From the NCBI GenBank assembly GCA_963682055.1, contig OY821741.1, positions 21,460,711 to 21,524,710 on the forward strand: 64,000 nt of DNA, in the 5' to 3' direction. The number at the start of each line of letters is the position of its first letter. Within the stretch, counting starts at the first letter, position 1. Position numbers and translations under genes: made by a program. This stretch comes from Primula veris. Taxonomy: Eukaryota > Streptophyta > Magnoliopsida > Ericales > Primulaceae. The notes below the pieces were generated by a model, which saw nothing but the letters and a program-made list of their open reading frames with translations, ran no database searches and was not told where the DNA came from. This document shows positions 46,351 through 58,740 of this stretch, piece after piece.

Positions 46351-47794
46351 ACAAACTAGGTTAGGTTTTCTCTAAAAATAATTCATGTGAGTTGAAAACT
46401 CAACACAAATGATCAATAGATGAGAAAAAGTAAACCCGGATCGAATGTAGAATATCCGAGTCAAGCCTCTGCTGCATCCGAGTGACACAACAGAGAGGTC
46501 TAGGTGTAATTAACTCGTTTAATTCGAATTTCAGAATGACACTGTTGTGAAACAGTTAATTCAAGTATTTTTTTTGGGATTTTAAATATTCTTAAAAAAC
46601 TAATTAAAAATTAATCAAATAAAATATATTTTTTTAATTATACTTCCTTTTAATAAGGATAACCAGATTCTTAAAATCTGGAAAAAAAAAATTAATAACA
46701 ATAATTAACTAACAATATTAAATAATAAAATAAATAATAATGATATCAAAAAAATATTTTTTTTCTTTCAGAAACAAACTAAGATTCATCTTGACTTTCA
46801 AAAAAAAAAAAAATCGAATTTATTTTAATTAATTAATAAATAATATTAAATAGTTAAATAATATTATATACAAAAATAATAATAAATCATATAAAAAATA
46901 TTTTTTTCTCTTTTTAAAAATTAACTGAGATTTAGTTTGACTTACAGAACTTTTTCTAATTTTTTTTTGATTTTCTAATTAATAATTAATTTTTTTTCTT
47001 TTTATTTTTTAGCATAACTACTTGATTCTATAAACCAGGAAAAATATATATTTTTTAATTTATTTTCTTTTTAAATAACAAAAATATATTTAATTACTAA
47101 ATAAATAATAATTAACATTAATATAATTAGTTAAAAACTTTTTTTTCGAATTTTTTCTTTTCTTTTAAAATCTGATTCTTTAAATGAGAATAAAATATAT
47201 TTTTAAAAGATTTTATCTCCAATTTAAGGTAGTTTGCAAATATTTTATAAAATATGGAAAGATTTGATAAGAATAATATATTTCCAAACTAACCAAATAA
47301 TATATATTTTTATAGTACTATATCTACCAAAAATATACTGAATATGATATATATAAAATTCGGAATAAAATATTCACCCTTTTCCAAAAATAGATTTTTA
47401 ACCAAATTAGGTAGTTTAGACTTTTAAAAATACGAATTAAATATATAAAATATTAAAATGACTTTTTTTTTTTTTTTTTTTTTTTTGATAAACTGATTCT
47501 ATAAATCAGTTTAATATATAAGGATTTTTCTGGGGTAAAAAGCTATTTAATTAAATTAAACAAAGGAACAAATATAGTGCAAATAATCTGGAAAAACTCA
47601 GACCTGATCCGGATCAAGAGAGACTTGTCTGAATCAAGCTGATTCCAGAATATTTATTTATGCAATTTAATTAATTTCACAATTCCAAAGTCTAATCAAC
47701 ACAAAGTAAAATTAACTGAACTAAATAAACAATTTACAGGAAATTTGGAACTATTTTTTTGTGTCTAAATATAATAAAATTATTTTAATAATAT
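46351..47794 (-). other. AT-rich leader of the Gypsy element
   Basis: Between the primer site and the gag-like frame, read on the minus strand. Homopolymer runs, including 22 Ts at about 47465-47486. No genes. Confidence 0.5.
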
Positions 47795-47812
47795 TCCCCA
47801 GCAGCGGCGTCA
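47795..47812 (-). promoter_or_regulatory. primer binding site of the Gypsy element
   Basis: Reverse complement TGACGCCGCTGCTGGGGA, about three mismatches from the Athila/Tat tRNA-Asp primer site, six bases from the LTR edge. Confidence 0.75.
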
Positions 47813-47818
47813 AAAACT

Positions 47819-48286
47819 TGATCGGTTTAAAAATGTTTATAAAAATAAAGTCTTTTTACCTAGGAAGAGCAATAGGGCCACTCGTAGTAATAATATTTAT
47901 AAATTCTAGCAAGTACGATTCCTCATAAGACATTACGTAAAATAACTAAACTATATTTAAACAAAAGTTTTTCAAGATTTTTTTTATAACGATGAAACTC
48001 GTGCTATTTTTGTTTAATCTAAACTAATAAAAATAAGAACAACTTATCAATAAGGGTTGTCAAGCAATAATTAAAAAGGAAGAAGGAATATAAAGGTTAA
48101 CGAGTAGGCGAAAGTACCGTTGAAGCTCAGTAAAAGGTAGAAGAAAAATGCTAATAAGGGTGAGACATCATAAAGGAAAAAGGAAATACCAATAATACAA
48201 TTAAAGAGAGAGAATTATATTAAAGAGAGGTTTATGCCCGGATGCAGAGACTAAAAAAATAGGTTTACAACACTAATATTTATAAT
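47819..48286 (-). repeat. Gypsy 5' LTR, first piece
   Basis: Aligns with 38621-39153. Cut by the Copia element at 48287; continues at 55266. Confidence 0.85.
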
Positions 48287-48510
48287 TGTTGTAATATATT
48301 ATTGGACTATTGGGCTTATACTTTATGGGCCCAAGTGGGCTTGCAACCCTACCCCTCTATCTATATAAAGAGGGTTAGGGGTCTTTTATTTGATATTCAT
48401 TCATAATATTCTTATTAATAAAGTCTCCCTTATTGCTGTCTCTCATACCTCTCTCTATATCTATACATATCTCTATATATATCTATAACGAGCTAATATG
48501 TCACACAACA
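48287..48510 (+). repeat. 5' LTR of Copia-2
   Basis: 224 bases. A TATA-like CTATATAAAGAGG lies at about 48360. Confidence 0.92.
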
Positions 48511-49639
48511 CGTTATCAGCACTTTGCTCGCGGAGACTAAGATATACGTTTGCGGATATTGGAGATTTTTGATAAACGCACAGATATTGGGGTATTTGTT
48601 CGAATAACATAGTCTATGATCGGTGATTGGACCGAGTTTATAAAATACGGCTAGGGTTTATCGGGTTTTTTTTTCCCCTACGTTCTACCCTAAATCCAGG
48701 AGTACTTGGTAATACGGTACAATTACTAATTAAACCCCCTTCAAATTAAACTTGTAGTTACGTGTAATTTTAGAATACATATCGCATGGTCTGTTTTCGA
48801 TAATACATATAAACTCCTGTATATAATTCGACTTGCATATAACTAGTAATTTATACTAGAATACACTGTACAATAACACCCTTTAAAATACAGTTGAAGC
48901 TATTGATTGTGGACCAAACTGATTGTGCTGTTAATTTATAAAAGATCAAACTGTAACTTTTCTGAAAGTATGGACTGAACATGTAATAATGCTGTAAATA
49001 GATATATAGTTTACTGAAATTACATGCATGGTCCTGTAGTATAATACTTACACGAAAACAGTACATATGGTTGATAAGATACAATATTCGGTCAATATAC
49101 ACACACATGCATATATTTTTTTTATTAAAAGGCAAGTGAATAAAAAAAAAAAATTGCATGTTAATTGAATAAATTGATATGTTTCCATGTAAATTTAACC
49201 TCCTTGCATGTTAAAACATTTTTTTTACCATAAATAGAATTGATTGGTAATTAAAAATATATTGTTTACTTACATGTTAAAACTACCATGTATAGAATTA
49301 TTCATATGGCGATAAACATAGATAATTGATTGATATCTTGTTAAAATAATCCTATCTTTTGATATTACCATATATATAAATATCACATATAGCAGTTAAT
49401 TATTAGATTATATCTAATTGATTTGATTTGATTTGGTATGATATAATCTTTGTGATTGATAATCCTGAATTGATTTGTTTATAACACCAAATCTACTGCA
49501 TGATTAGATATATCCTAAAATATATTTACTGCCTGTTTATATATATATGTGGTTAATCTAGATAGATATTGTCTATATTGTTAATATTATTGTCATATAT
49601 AAAAAGCGAAAATCGTATATATTCACATTTAAGTTGGAA

Positions 49640-52600
49640 AAATTATGAATCTTCCCCAAATAGGCTCACCTATTTGGATACGATGTCTAGGAAAGATAAA
49701 GGCGGAAGTCGTTCTCCTAATGAGGTCGGTTTTTAAGAGGCATTCGTGCCCACCCCCCTCACCGTCTTTCCTGGTCGTGTTCAAATAGAGCTACCGAAAG
49801 GGGTTGACTAAATAATAATTTCCCCGAGTGTGTTTATATAGTGATGTATGTTTCGCTGAATTGGTGTTTCAGTATCGACCCGTCGTTCGATCAATGAGAA
49901 CCGATTCACATGAAAAGCAAAACTAATGTTTTCGAACCTGTCGTTTCGAAAAAAAAGTTTGTGCTTGTGCAAACCATAAACATATAAACCAGTCGTTTTA
50001 TATGATAAATAATACAGAACTCCCAACACATGTTGGATGCCATCTATGATGAGAAAAATCGTAAAACATACTTGCGAAATGACTGTTTAAATGTTGATTT
50101 TAATCCGTCACCACATGTTACTCACCCTGATGTGTGAAAATGTGATGCCCCATTTTTTTTGGATGCCATCTTTGATGAGTAAAACACAAATTTGTTGTTA
50201 CCATCAGGATGAATGCTAAGGCGTTGATTTTATTCCGCCGCCACATTTGAGACGTGATGACGTCTATGGTGAACAAATGTCTGAAATTGACATATTGGAG
50301 CAATCCTTCACCAAAATACTAGCTTGGAAATTGCATTCCATAAGCAGTATCGTGAATTTATATTCACCATGTTCCTTTATCGCCCATCTGTTATTGGATA
50401 AGAAAATTACCCCGGTGAGTAGTTTTAATCCTATTGGGTCAATGGCGAATTGTTTGCCTGATATTAATGCTCTTCGTGTACATTTTTTTCCACGAATCGA
50501 GAACCGAGACAAGTGTTACTTGCCTCGAACTGTCGCGATCCCGATGAATCTCCTAGCCAAGCAAGATTTTAGACAATCGTCAAAATCGAAAACCTGTGGC
50601 TCCAAGACAGTAATTGAAAGGAACAATATGGCACGTTATCACAAAGCAATAGATAATGCTCAATGAGCCAACTCTATGCTATAAAAACAAAGGTCATGCA
50701 CGGTTACTCCTTAAATAGTTCACAACTATTATAAAGGTGGAAAAACCGATGCTAATGTGGTTAAAGTTAATTGAAAGGAAATTATTGAGACCCCCGATTT
50801 TGTGGCTCAAATGAGTTTGATACCTTTCTTTATTGATTTTGATAAATCAATGAGCCATTTTTTTCGCTCATCTGGATTATGTTTTTCCATTTGGATTATG
50901 ATTTTTCCATTTGGACATAATTTTGGATTATGGTTTGCCTGTTTACGAAATTACTCGAAATAATTTAAAGTGTTTTGAGCAAATTCCTTTGACAAATGTG
51001 ACCAAACTTTAAATTATGAAATTTTAGGCAATACTTATGGGGTAGTTGATTTTTTTTGGAAATAGTGGGTAACAGTGTACCACATAATTTCACCAACTAT
51101 TTGCCAAAAATAGTACTCAGTGACAACGATTCTGGACCTGTCGTTCCAAATCAAAATCTATGGTAAAACCAAATTGATTTGTCAAATATGAGTCTTATAC
51201 TCATGTAGGTCCTGCCGTACCTTGTTGAGTTATAAAATATTCGAGAAAACCAGTGTTATCTGGTAATAGCTCGTGAAAGAATTATAATTTCTTTACATAA
51301 CATCCATTCAATACGATCAAAAACGTATTTTAGAGGAGTTGAAATGTCTTTCAAGTGGTTGCTACCACATTCTTTAAAGTATTTAAAGTTACCTTATCAT
51401 TTCGCCTGTCGTCGAATGATAAATGATTTAGATGCTAAGACATGATTGTCTGTACTATCTTCGCATGTCGTCGATTGATAAGAGCATTTTGATATTGTGG
51501 CATTAACCGGATGAGATATTCCCGGGTCAAAAGACGATGCTTGATTTATAATCGCATCGCATTTGGATTCTCTCTGAGAATATATTTCGCGATTAATCCG
51601 AAATTCATGCCATTAATGCTCACTTTGAAAGACTAGTATGTGTAAAGATCACGAAATGAACTCGTAGAATTCTTGTAAAGAATTAAAGGAGTTATTGTGG
51701 ACTTATCCAACCATAAGACGGACCATAAATATAAATGGTTATGGTTGATGCATCGACAATAGGTCACATGATTATTGTTGTCCACAGAAATGCAGCATTT
51801 CCCAAACTTTTAGCCCTATCATTAAGTTGATGGCCCATGATCCGGATTATCCTGAAAAGTCTAGCCGACTTGATAATTCCGAAGAGTAATAATCGAAATT
51901 TCGATTTGAATTACTTGAGTTTGGAAATTGAAATTGAACATCCTGTCGATTATGTTCAGACCCAAATGGACTCATGGAAAGTTTGATGATGCGACTGCAA
52001 AATGATTGCACGCATTTCTTGGTCTTGCACACCAAGATTTATATTTCTGTGTGGGGTCATGCTATTTTGCTGCATTGGTCCGTTATGAGGCCCATAGACA
52101 CTCAAACACCATATGCGTACCAGCTGGTTACTGGTTATGAGCCAGAAGTCTCATATTAACGCGTGTTTGGAGTGCTTAATTAATATTTTTATTGAGCCGC
52201 TATAGCGTTCAAAATATGGACCTCTGAAGGGGACATAAGTCGATTATGAATCCCATGCCTATCATTTGATAGAGTAACCTTGGCAAGCGATCTCTTTACC
52301 GCATGATATGCGAAAGTGACATTGCTAAGACTGTTCTCCCCATCGTTAGGGGGAGATTTGCACGTTACCGTTGATAAGGAACGACATGAAGTAACGTGGC
52401 ATAACCCACTCAGTCTTAGCTTGATCCCAAAACTGCACTTAGTGATAAGTAAGTGCATAGACTCCCTCAAGTCTAACTAAATGCCAAACACATTTAATGA
52501 CTTTATGAGATGTCACGAGATCATTTATACCTGCTGCAAAATGCTTGCAAGGATAGACGTCCCTGTCGGACGCCGTGTTCCTGTCGTAACACGTTGCTTT

Positions 52601-54340
52601 GACCGAACCCGCCAAGCAAAGGACGCTGCCGTCGGCCGTCAGTCTGTCGTCCTTCCCAAGATACGAGGAATTTGACCGGTTCTAAATTGATTTAGCCCCA
52701 GAGGTGGTGAACTGAAACTCGTTTGTCGCACGAGATTATAAAGGATCAAGGAGATGTGTGATTTCCTCCTCATCCTAAGAATCTTGAAATATCTGTCGAT
52801 CATGATATCTTAGACGATATTGAAGCGAAACGAGACTGTCATTGATTACTTGTTCATATATTCAGTGACGACTGATAATATGAACAAATTATGACAGAGA
52901 ACCATATACCGTTGCCTGAAGTCAACGTAGAATAGACTGGACTAATGGAAACTTGCAATCCAAGTAGACTCCTTAGCGAAAGTGTGTTCGGACCTGTAGA
53001 TCCAACACCACCAATGTTAAACGAGTTCGTTTATTTGGTTATTCGTAAGGAAAATTGATGAGAATAATGAGATTGTAGAATGCTCGCCTAGTAGCGCAAG
53101 GCTTCTCTCACACCTTGGAATTGATTACGAGATGGTTGATTTCCTCGAAATGGACATGATAATAGTCCCCTACTTTACCAGTTTAGTAGTTTCCGAAAAA
53201 CTGAGTATGCAGCCATGAATGTGGTCACAGTTTTATCTCTATGGGGATTTAGACAAAGTGATATAGATGAAGGTCCCTGTGTGACTTCATAATGCTTGAA
53301 TCAAGTAGTTTCTGACCACGGAACACGATCTCAATTAAATGAGACGTTCACTATATGGATTAATATAATCCGAGCGGATGTGGTATACCCGCCTAAGTGA
53401 GTACTTGATTAGCTTGGGATACTTGAACAAGTATTAAGCCCTTGCGTGTTTTATTACGCGATCCATTTTTTTGGTTTTGCCTTCAAGATGAGGGATCTTG
53501 GGAAGAAACGGTAGTGACTCGGCCTGATGATCGAGTCCCGTAAATATTGAATCTAAGTCCATGATTCAGACTACACCCAGAAGGTGTTATGACGTTGTAG
53601 TCATCATGACGCTAAGTCGTCAGATTCTCCCATGATCGTTCGATCACTAGACATTGATATAGACCCAGTCCGTCCCTAATGTGACGATGAAGAGATATTG
53701 AACCATGATGTTCATATCTAAGTACAATAAGCGCATTATTGTACTTGGTCTAATGTGCTAAGACGAACATCTCGTCTGCTGTGAATGGTATAGCTCGACA
53801 CAGCATCGCGCTAACACGCTGCCATCGAAATGGCATAAAAGACATTTTCCCATTATCTTAAGGTAACTGTGGATGAGGGCTTGTCTTATCCCATTTGCGT
53901 CATCGAGTGTACCTACCCCCTTCGGTACTCGAATTAATGCAACCCTTTTTTCGGTTATACCGATGCCGGTTACTTATCAGACCCGCATAAGGGATATTCC
54001 TAACATGGCATGTCTTTACCATTAGGAATAAGGCAATATCTTGGAGGTCTTGGAATGACTCTAAACGAATCACTCTGATCTACTCGTGCTCTATGAGACG
54101 ACTATAGAGTGTATATGGCTTCGAGCTCGTATTAGCTATATTTGAATTACATATGCTCTGTCTCACGATCTAGATAAAACACTTGTCTTATTTGAGGACA
54201 ACTTGTTGTTATCGATCAAGAGAGACATGACTAGATTATGCTATTTAGCATTTCTTACCGAAATAAATCTTCATATATGAAGTTTAAGAGCATCCTGTCG
54301 AATGCTCGTTTTATTCCACGTTATATTTTCTTGCATACAA
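49640..54340 (+). pseudogene. Copia-2 gag-pol, heavily broken
   Basis: Domains appear in Copia order but in changing frames. A gag-like segment spans about 49640-50670. The integrase C-terminus is at 52025-52165 (ISVWGHAILLHWSVMRP, then AYQLVTGYEPEVSY and a stop). The RT linker is at 52380-52670 (FNDFMRCHEIIYTCCKMLAR, IDVPVG). An RT block near 53075-53300 has NARLVAQGFSHTLE and LYGDLDK. RNase H lies near 53890-54300 (SSVPTPFGTRINATLF). The same stops and frame changes are seen in the older copy at 11495-18385 wherever I compared them, which points to a shared defective ancestor. Confidence 0.8.
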
Positions 54341-54402
54341 TCATGTGCAAGTAAATGAGGCATCCAGTCGAATGCTCGTACTCTTTCTTGGAATATGAAA
54401 TC

Positions 54403-54520
54403 CTCGCACCCTGTCGTGTGCAAGTGAGGGGGAGCATCCATGTGAATGCTTATTGCAATGATAACTACTTAGTCGAAATCCTCGCACCCTGTCGTGTGCA
54501 AGTGAGGGGGAGCATCCAGT
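54403..54520 (+). repeat. tandem polypurine-bearing repeats in the Copia-2 3' region
   Basis: CTCGCACCCTGTCGTGTGCA plus AGTGAGGGGGAGCATCC occurs at 54403 and 54481 (period 78). The older element has the same pair near 12227 and 12300. Each contains a GAGGGGGAG tract like a polypurine primer. Confidence 0.8.
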
Positions 54521-55026
54521 CGCATGCTCGTGTACTCTTTTTGTCCTTAGACCAAGGTTTTTTCCCACTGGGTTTTCCTTGGCAAGGTTTTTAGCGAGAC
54601 ACGTTCCCATTACATCTCATTTAAGATTGCCGAAATTAGGGGGAGTATTCTGTTGTGTATTTCTTACCACTGTGTACTCTTTTGTCCTTCGACTAGAGGT
54701 TTTTCCCACTGGGTTTACTCTAGCAAGGTTTTGATGAGACACCTGTTTTGTGGTTGATCCCCTACTACTACCACTGTTGCACTCTTTTTCCTTCGATCAG
54801 AGATTTTCCCATTGGGTTTGCTCCGGCAAGGTTTTGATGAGCCACACTGTTTTGTGGTTAGTTAATTACATGATATTTCGGCCTATATCATTCGGCTACA
54901 CAGTTTCTCCTAGGTACCGGTTTTGTCCCACACTGGGTTTTCCGGCCCTAAGGTTTTTATGTGTTTAGCACTGCGAATGAACTCGACTCAGATCGACTGC
55001 ATGAAGACGAAGAATTCAAGACGTCC

Positions 55027-55036
55027 AAAGGGGGAG
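55027..55036 (+). promoter_or_regulatory. polypurine tract of Copia-2
   Basis: AAAGGGGGAG immediately before the 3' LTR; primes plus-strand DNA synthesis in LTR elements. Confidence 0.85.
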
Positions 55037-55260
55037 TGTTGTAAGATATTATTGGACTATTGGGCTTGTACTTTATGGGCCCAAGTGGGCTTGTAACCCT
55101 ACCCCTCTATCTATATAAAGAGGGTTAGGGGTCTTTTATTTGATATTCATTCATAATATTCTGATTAATAAAGTCTCCCTTATTGCTGTCTCTCATACCT
55201 CTCTCTATATCTATACATATCTCTATATATATCTATAACGAGCTAATATGTCACACAACA
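55037..55260 (+). repeat. 3' LTR of Copia-2
   Basis: 224 bases, four differences from the 5' LTR. Confidence 0.92.
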
Positions 55261-55265
55261 ATAAT

Positions 55266-55728
55266 GTCTTACTCAAAAAATTCTAAAACATAATTCCTAA
55301 AAAAACGCTTATCCGGATCACTAATCATTGATCCGGATCAGGTGACGTGTCACTTTCTAAGTGGTCAAAAATATTGTAAACACCGTTCATTGATCCGGAT
55401 CACTATTCATTGATCCGGATCATCTAGTGAGGATCAGATTTCCTTCTATATTTTGTTGATTTGTTGAATATGTTCTTGATATTTCCTTTGTACCGACTTC
55501 TAACTTTTTAATTTGATCTTTTGGGTCGTTGATATCCTTCCATCATCACTTTGAGTCGCTCAATTCACCAAATTCACATATATTGACCTAAAAATACACA
55601 AAAATTGATAAATGACTCAAAAATGACAGAATACGTGAAACATATATAAAATCAATCATAAACACACTTTAAGATGAACAAAATGTCAATATTTAACACC
55701 AAAAATATACACTTTCTGGGTTGAATCA
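55266..55728 (-). repeat. Gypsy 5' LTR, second piece
   Basis: Matches 39154-39615, including the run of ATCCGGATCA words, and ends TTGAATCA before the TSD GTTTA. Confidence 0.85.
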
Positions 55729-55733
55729 GTTTA

Positions 55734-56440
55734 GTAAAATTATAAAGTTTTGTGTATGAAATGGTTTAGCGAACACATCAGCTATCTAATCTTTGGTGCT
55801 AATAAAGCAAACACAAAGGGCCTTAGATGCAACTTTCTCAAGAGTGAAAATTAAGTTCAATGTGTTTCATTCGAGCATGAAAATCTGGGTTTGCTACCCA
55901 TATATATAGCATCAATATTGTCACACCAGATAATAGGACACGGGGAATGGAGAAATACCTAGCTCATGAAGTCAGTATGTCAGCAGCATTAATTCGGAAG
56001 TAGTATTAGCCAATGCGCGATATTCAGCTTGATTATTACAGCACCCAACATTAGCTTGTTACTCAGAACTCCAAGATATAAGAACCCCTCCAAAGAAGAT
56101 TGCAGAACCATGGTCGAATGGCGAGTGTCCAGATCTCTTGCCCAGTCAATGTCACCATCACCGTGTAATGAGTGGTCTTTTTCTCTGTGATAAACGATGC
56201 CAAAATCGATGGTGTGCTTTAGTAGCGAAGAGTGCGATTAGTTGCTATCCAATGTGGTGTATGAGATCAGTGAATTAATTGGCATAAGAGATTTAACCAT
56301 AAAGGCAATGTCTAGGCAACTAAAGGCCAAATAGTTGAGTACATCAATTGTGTTTTGATAAAGCGTAGTATCATCAAAGGTACAACCCTCATGAGCCGAG
56401 ATAGGAGTCGATGGCGACATGGATGTAGTAACAGGCTTGG
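55734..56440 (-). pseudogene. Copia RNase H fragment, minus strand
   Basis: Read from 56440 downward: TFDDTTLYQNTIDVLNYLAF and DIAFMVKSLM (56380-56270), then HTIDFGIVYHR, GDGDIDWARD, a WCDNIDA-type word and near 55760 FAKPFHTQNFIILL, the usual C-terminus of a Copia RNase H. Stops and shifts throughout. No LTR is attached on either side. The Gypsy element inserted just past the C-terminus. A different Copia lineage from Copia-1 and Copia-2. Confidence 0.7.
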
Positions 56441-56830
56441 TGGGTTCAAAGGATGGTCAAATGTGTTTTATTAATGATGGATAGAGGTAACATTTTCAGT
56501 TAGTTTTTTGAAAGTAGTATCACCAATTAAATAGGAAAATTAAACGGGTACCACTCTTCAACTCACTAGTAAAAAAAGAGTGGCGTGTCCATCATAAAAC
56601 TCGTTTACGTTTTCAAAAATCTGGTTTCTCGCTTTCTGTTTCTCGTAATCTCGAATGTAATTTTTTTCGTTTTTCTGTACGTTTCATGTTCTGCTTACCA
56701 TTTTCATTTTCTGTTTCCCTTTTGCTTCCAGGCAACTATGAATTGACCTTGATAAATTGTATCCTTGCATTGTCAGCCTTACTAAGGTCATCTAAGACTT
56801 AAAACATCTTGTTTAGGAAATCTTATTTAG
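56441..56830 (+). repeat. dispersed repeat R, copy B, second part
   Basis: Matches 26350-26700 (GGGTCAAAGG start, TTGCTTCCAGGCAAC, AAGGTCATCTAA). Confidence 0.7.
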
Positions 56831-56834
56831 GTTA

Positions 56835-56957
56835 AACTAAAATTAAAACGGCAGGTATATCGTGGCTTGCTCTACTATTTCCTTACATAAATGTGTATAT
56901 CTAATGTCAACTCAAGTGTAGCAATATAAAAAATAACCACTATTTGTTGGAATTTTG
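56835..56957. mobile_element. half of the long-TIR MITE, inverted
   Basis: Reverse complement reads TCCAACAAATAGTGGTTATT and later AGCAAGCCACGATATACC, matching the left half of 26721-26987. The other half is missing. Confidence 0.6.
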
Positions 56958-56964
56958 TAATATT

Positions 56965-57117
56965 TGTTGGAAAAAATGTAATTGTGTGAATTAAATTGGT
57001 CTCAATAAAATTGAGGAATCTGTGTAATTTACAAATTATGGGCATTGGAATAATTTTCTATATTTAAATAAATACTAGATAAATTATTGGCTAAATATAT
57101 ATACATATTTATATATA
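56965..57117 (+). repeat. Copia-3 LTR fragment
   Basis: TGTTGGAAAAAATGTAATTG onward matches 59339-59495 with few changes, then is replaced by Gypsy internal sequence. Confidence 0.7.
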
Positions 57118-58523
57118 GAATTTTTATTTTTTTTGTAATTAAAATAATTTAGTTAACTTTCAGTTTTTAATTAATTAAAGTGAAGAATTAGTATTTTAAA
57201 CCTTTTTAAATCGAATTGGATCAATTATGGACAGATATATCTGAATTATACTGTGCTATCCGAATCATGTATAATCCGAATAAGGTCAGACAGATTCCAA
57301 AGGTTAGGGTTTTTAGGTTTTTTTGAATTTTGAGCAATTCAGCACAATAATATACCAAACAAAAAGCAACCAAAACAATAAAATAATACTAAGAGATATT
57401 AATAAGATAAAAATAATTTTTCGTATCCTAAACAATTTTTACACAAATAAAACGATGTCCCAGTAAGCGGCGCCAAAAACTTGGTCGGACTTAAAACGTT
57501 TTCAAATTAAAATCCTTTTTAACCTAGCAAGAGTACTAGGGTCGACCGTAGTTTTATAAAATAAGTAAGAGTTCGTTCCACGGAGACAGTGTTAATTAGT
57601 TTAAATACTATTTAAGGTACGGTTTTTAATTTTAGGGTTTATCATAAATATGGCTCACGCCTTTGTTTTTAATTAAACTAAAGCTAAACTAATCATGCAA
57701 GAATAAATAATATACTGAAACAAGGGATGTCAAGCCTTGTTAAAGTGATGATCTAGTAAGCATGCAATAATTACGCAATAAATAAAAGACGAATTAAAAT
57801 AGAGGGATATATATTATTACTTGTGCTTTAAATCGCAAGCAAGAAGGATAATGATCAAGCTTCGCACGTTGACAATGGAGGTGCAACAACTCAGCAAAAA
57901 CAAGTATAAAATATAAGAGAAGGATTTAAAAGACCTAAACAATTTTAGAGAGAAGGAAGAAAGACAAAATAAAATAAAAGAAGTGGCTTTCGTTAATAAA
58001 AACGACCTATAAAAATACTGTAGGTCTAGAATATTTATACAAGTCAGCTCAGACAATTCCAAAAGCTAAACCCTAATATTCTCTTATCCAAATCAGAGGT
58101 GTCTGATTCGGATAAGACTCTGTTTGTCCAATTAAAATATGTCACGTCATTAATTTATGACGGCGAAAGATATCTGATTCGAATTAGAGGGTCTGATTCG
58201 GATCAGCTGGTGAATAACTAAATTTTATTTCCTTTTTGGTTATATCTTTTACTTGTTCACCAATTTTTGCTCTTTCGACCGAATTAAAGCTTCCAATAGT
58301 CTTCTTTTAGGTTATTTACCTTCTCCAACTTGTAATTTGAGTCATTTCATCTCATATATTCGCACAAATGTACCTAAAAAAGACAATTTTCACTAAAACT
58401 AGATTAATGGTCTCAAAATACATAAAAATTGTAAATTAGTATAATAATACTCATTTACACAATATAAATTTGGATTAAATATCATAGTTAATGCCTAAAA
58501 ATGACAGTTTATAGCTCGAATCA
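57118..58523 (-). mobile_element. Gypsy fragment: LTR plus primer-site region
   Basis: LTR 57482-58523 (TGGTCGG...CGAATCA, about 1042 bases) is a diverged relative of the 38621 element. The primer site (minus strand TGGCGCCGCTTACTGGGA) lies at 57457-57475, followed by about 340 bases of leader that end abruptly at the Copia-3 LTR fragment. The second LTR and all coding are missing, so it is a deletion product. Confidence 0.7.
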
Positions 58524-58740
58524 TCAGTCAGCAATCGGCAAAGCACAAAGCGAGATGTATAATGGAAAGTCAAGGCATATACGTTGTCAGCATGATTCGG
58601 TCAAGGAATTGCTCGAATATGGTGTTATCACATTTGACTATGTAAGGTCACATGATAACATTGTGGATCCGCTAACAAAAGGTTTGTCCAAACAGCAATT
58701 GCTGACGTTATCGAGGGGAATGGCCTTACAGCCTACATAA
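58524..58740 (+). pseudogene. Copia-3 RNase H C-terminal fragment
   Basis: Open from the Gypsy LTR edge to TAA at 58738-58740: QSAIGKAQSEMYNGKSRHIR, HDSVKELLEYGVITFDYVRS, DNIVDPLTKGLSKQQ. This is the standard end of a Copia RNase H (the usual D-N before Q-S is replaced by the junction). A 3' untranslated stretch to 59338 and an LTR follow. Copia-1 lacks exactly this segment. Confidence 0.85.

Larger units (their letters stand above)
48287..55260 (+). mobile_element. Copia LTR retrotransposon (Copia-2), younger copy
   Basis: LTRs 48287-48510 and 55037-55260, each 224 bases, TGTTGTAA...CACACAACA. A perfect TSD ATAAT lies at 48282-48286 and 55261-55265. A primer-site-like CGTTATCAGCAC follows the 5' LTR and the polypurine tract AAAGGGGGAG (55027-55036) precedes the 3' LTR. 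By eye the LTRs differ at four positions, about 98 percent identity. The internal region is a full-length but broken gag-pol. It inserted into the Gypsy 5' LTR. Confidence 0.95.
38621..55728 (-). mobile_element. non-autonomous Ty3/Gypsy element (Athila/Tat-like primer site), minus strand
   Basis: LTRs 38621-39615 and 47819-55728 (the latter split by a Copia insertion) both start TGATCGG and end GAATCA. GTTTA flanks the whole unit (38616-38620 and 55729-55733), a perfect 5-base TSD. The primer site at 47795-47812 reads TGACGCCGCTGCTGGGGA on the minus strand, close to the tRNA-Asp-type site TGGCGCCGTTGCCGGGGA. The 8.2 kb internal region has no protease, reverse transcriptase or integrase that I can find, so it is a large retrotransposon derivative moved in trans. 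It contains a solo LTR, a MITE and a truncated LTR. Confidence 0.85.

Noticed and set aside
54341..54610. Repeated CRVQVRGSI-type frames near the Copia-2 3' end
   Set aside because: Arise from the 78-base tandem repeat after RNase H; not a protein domain.
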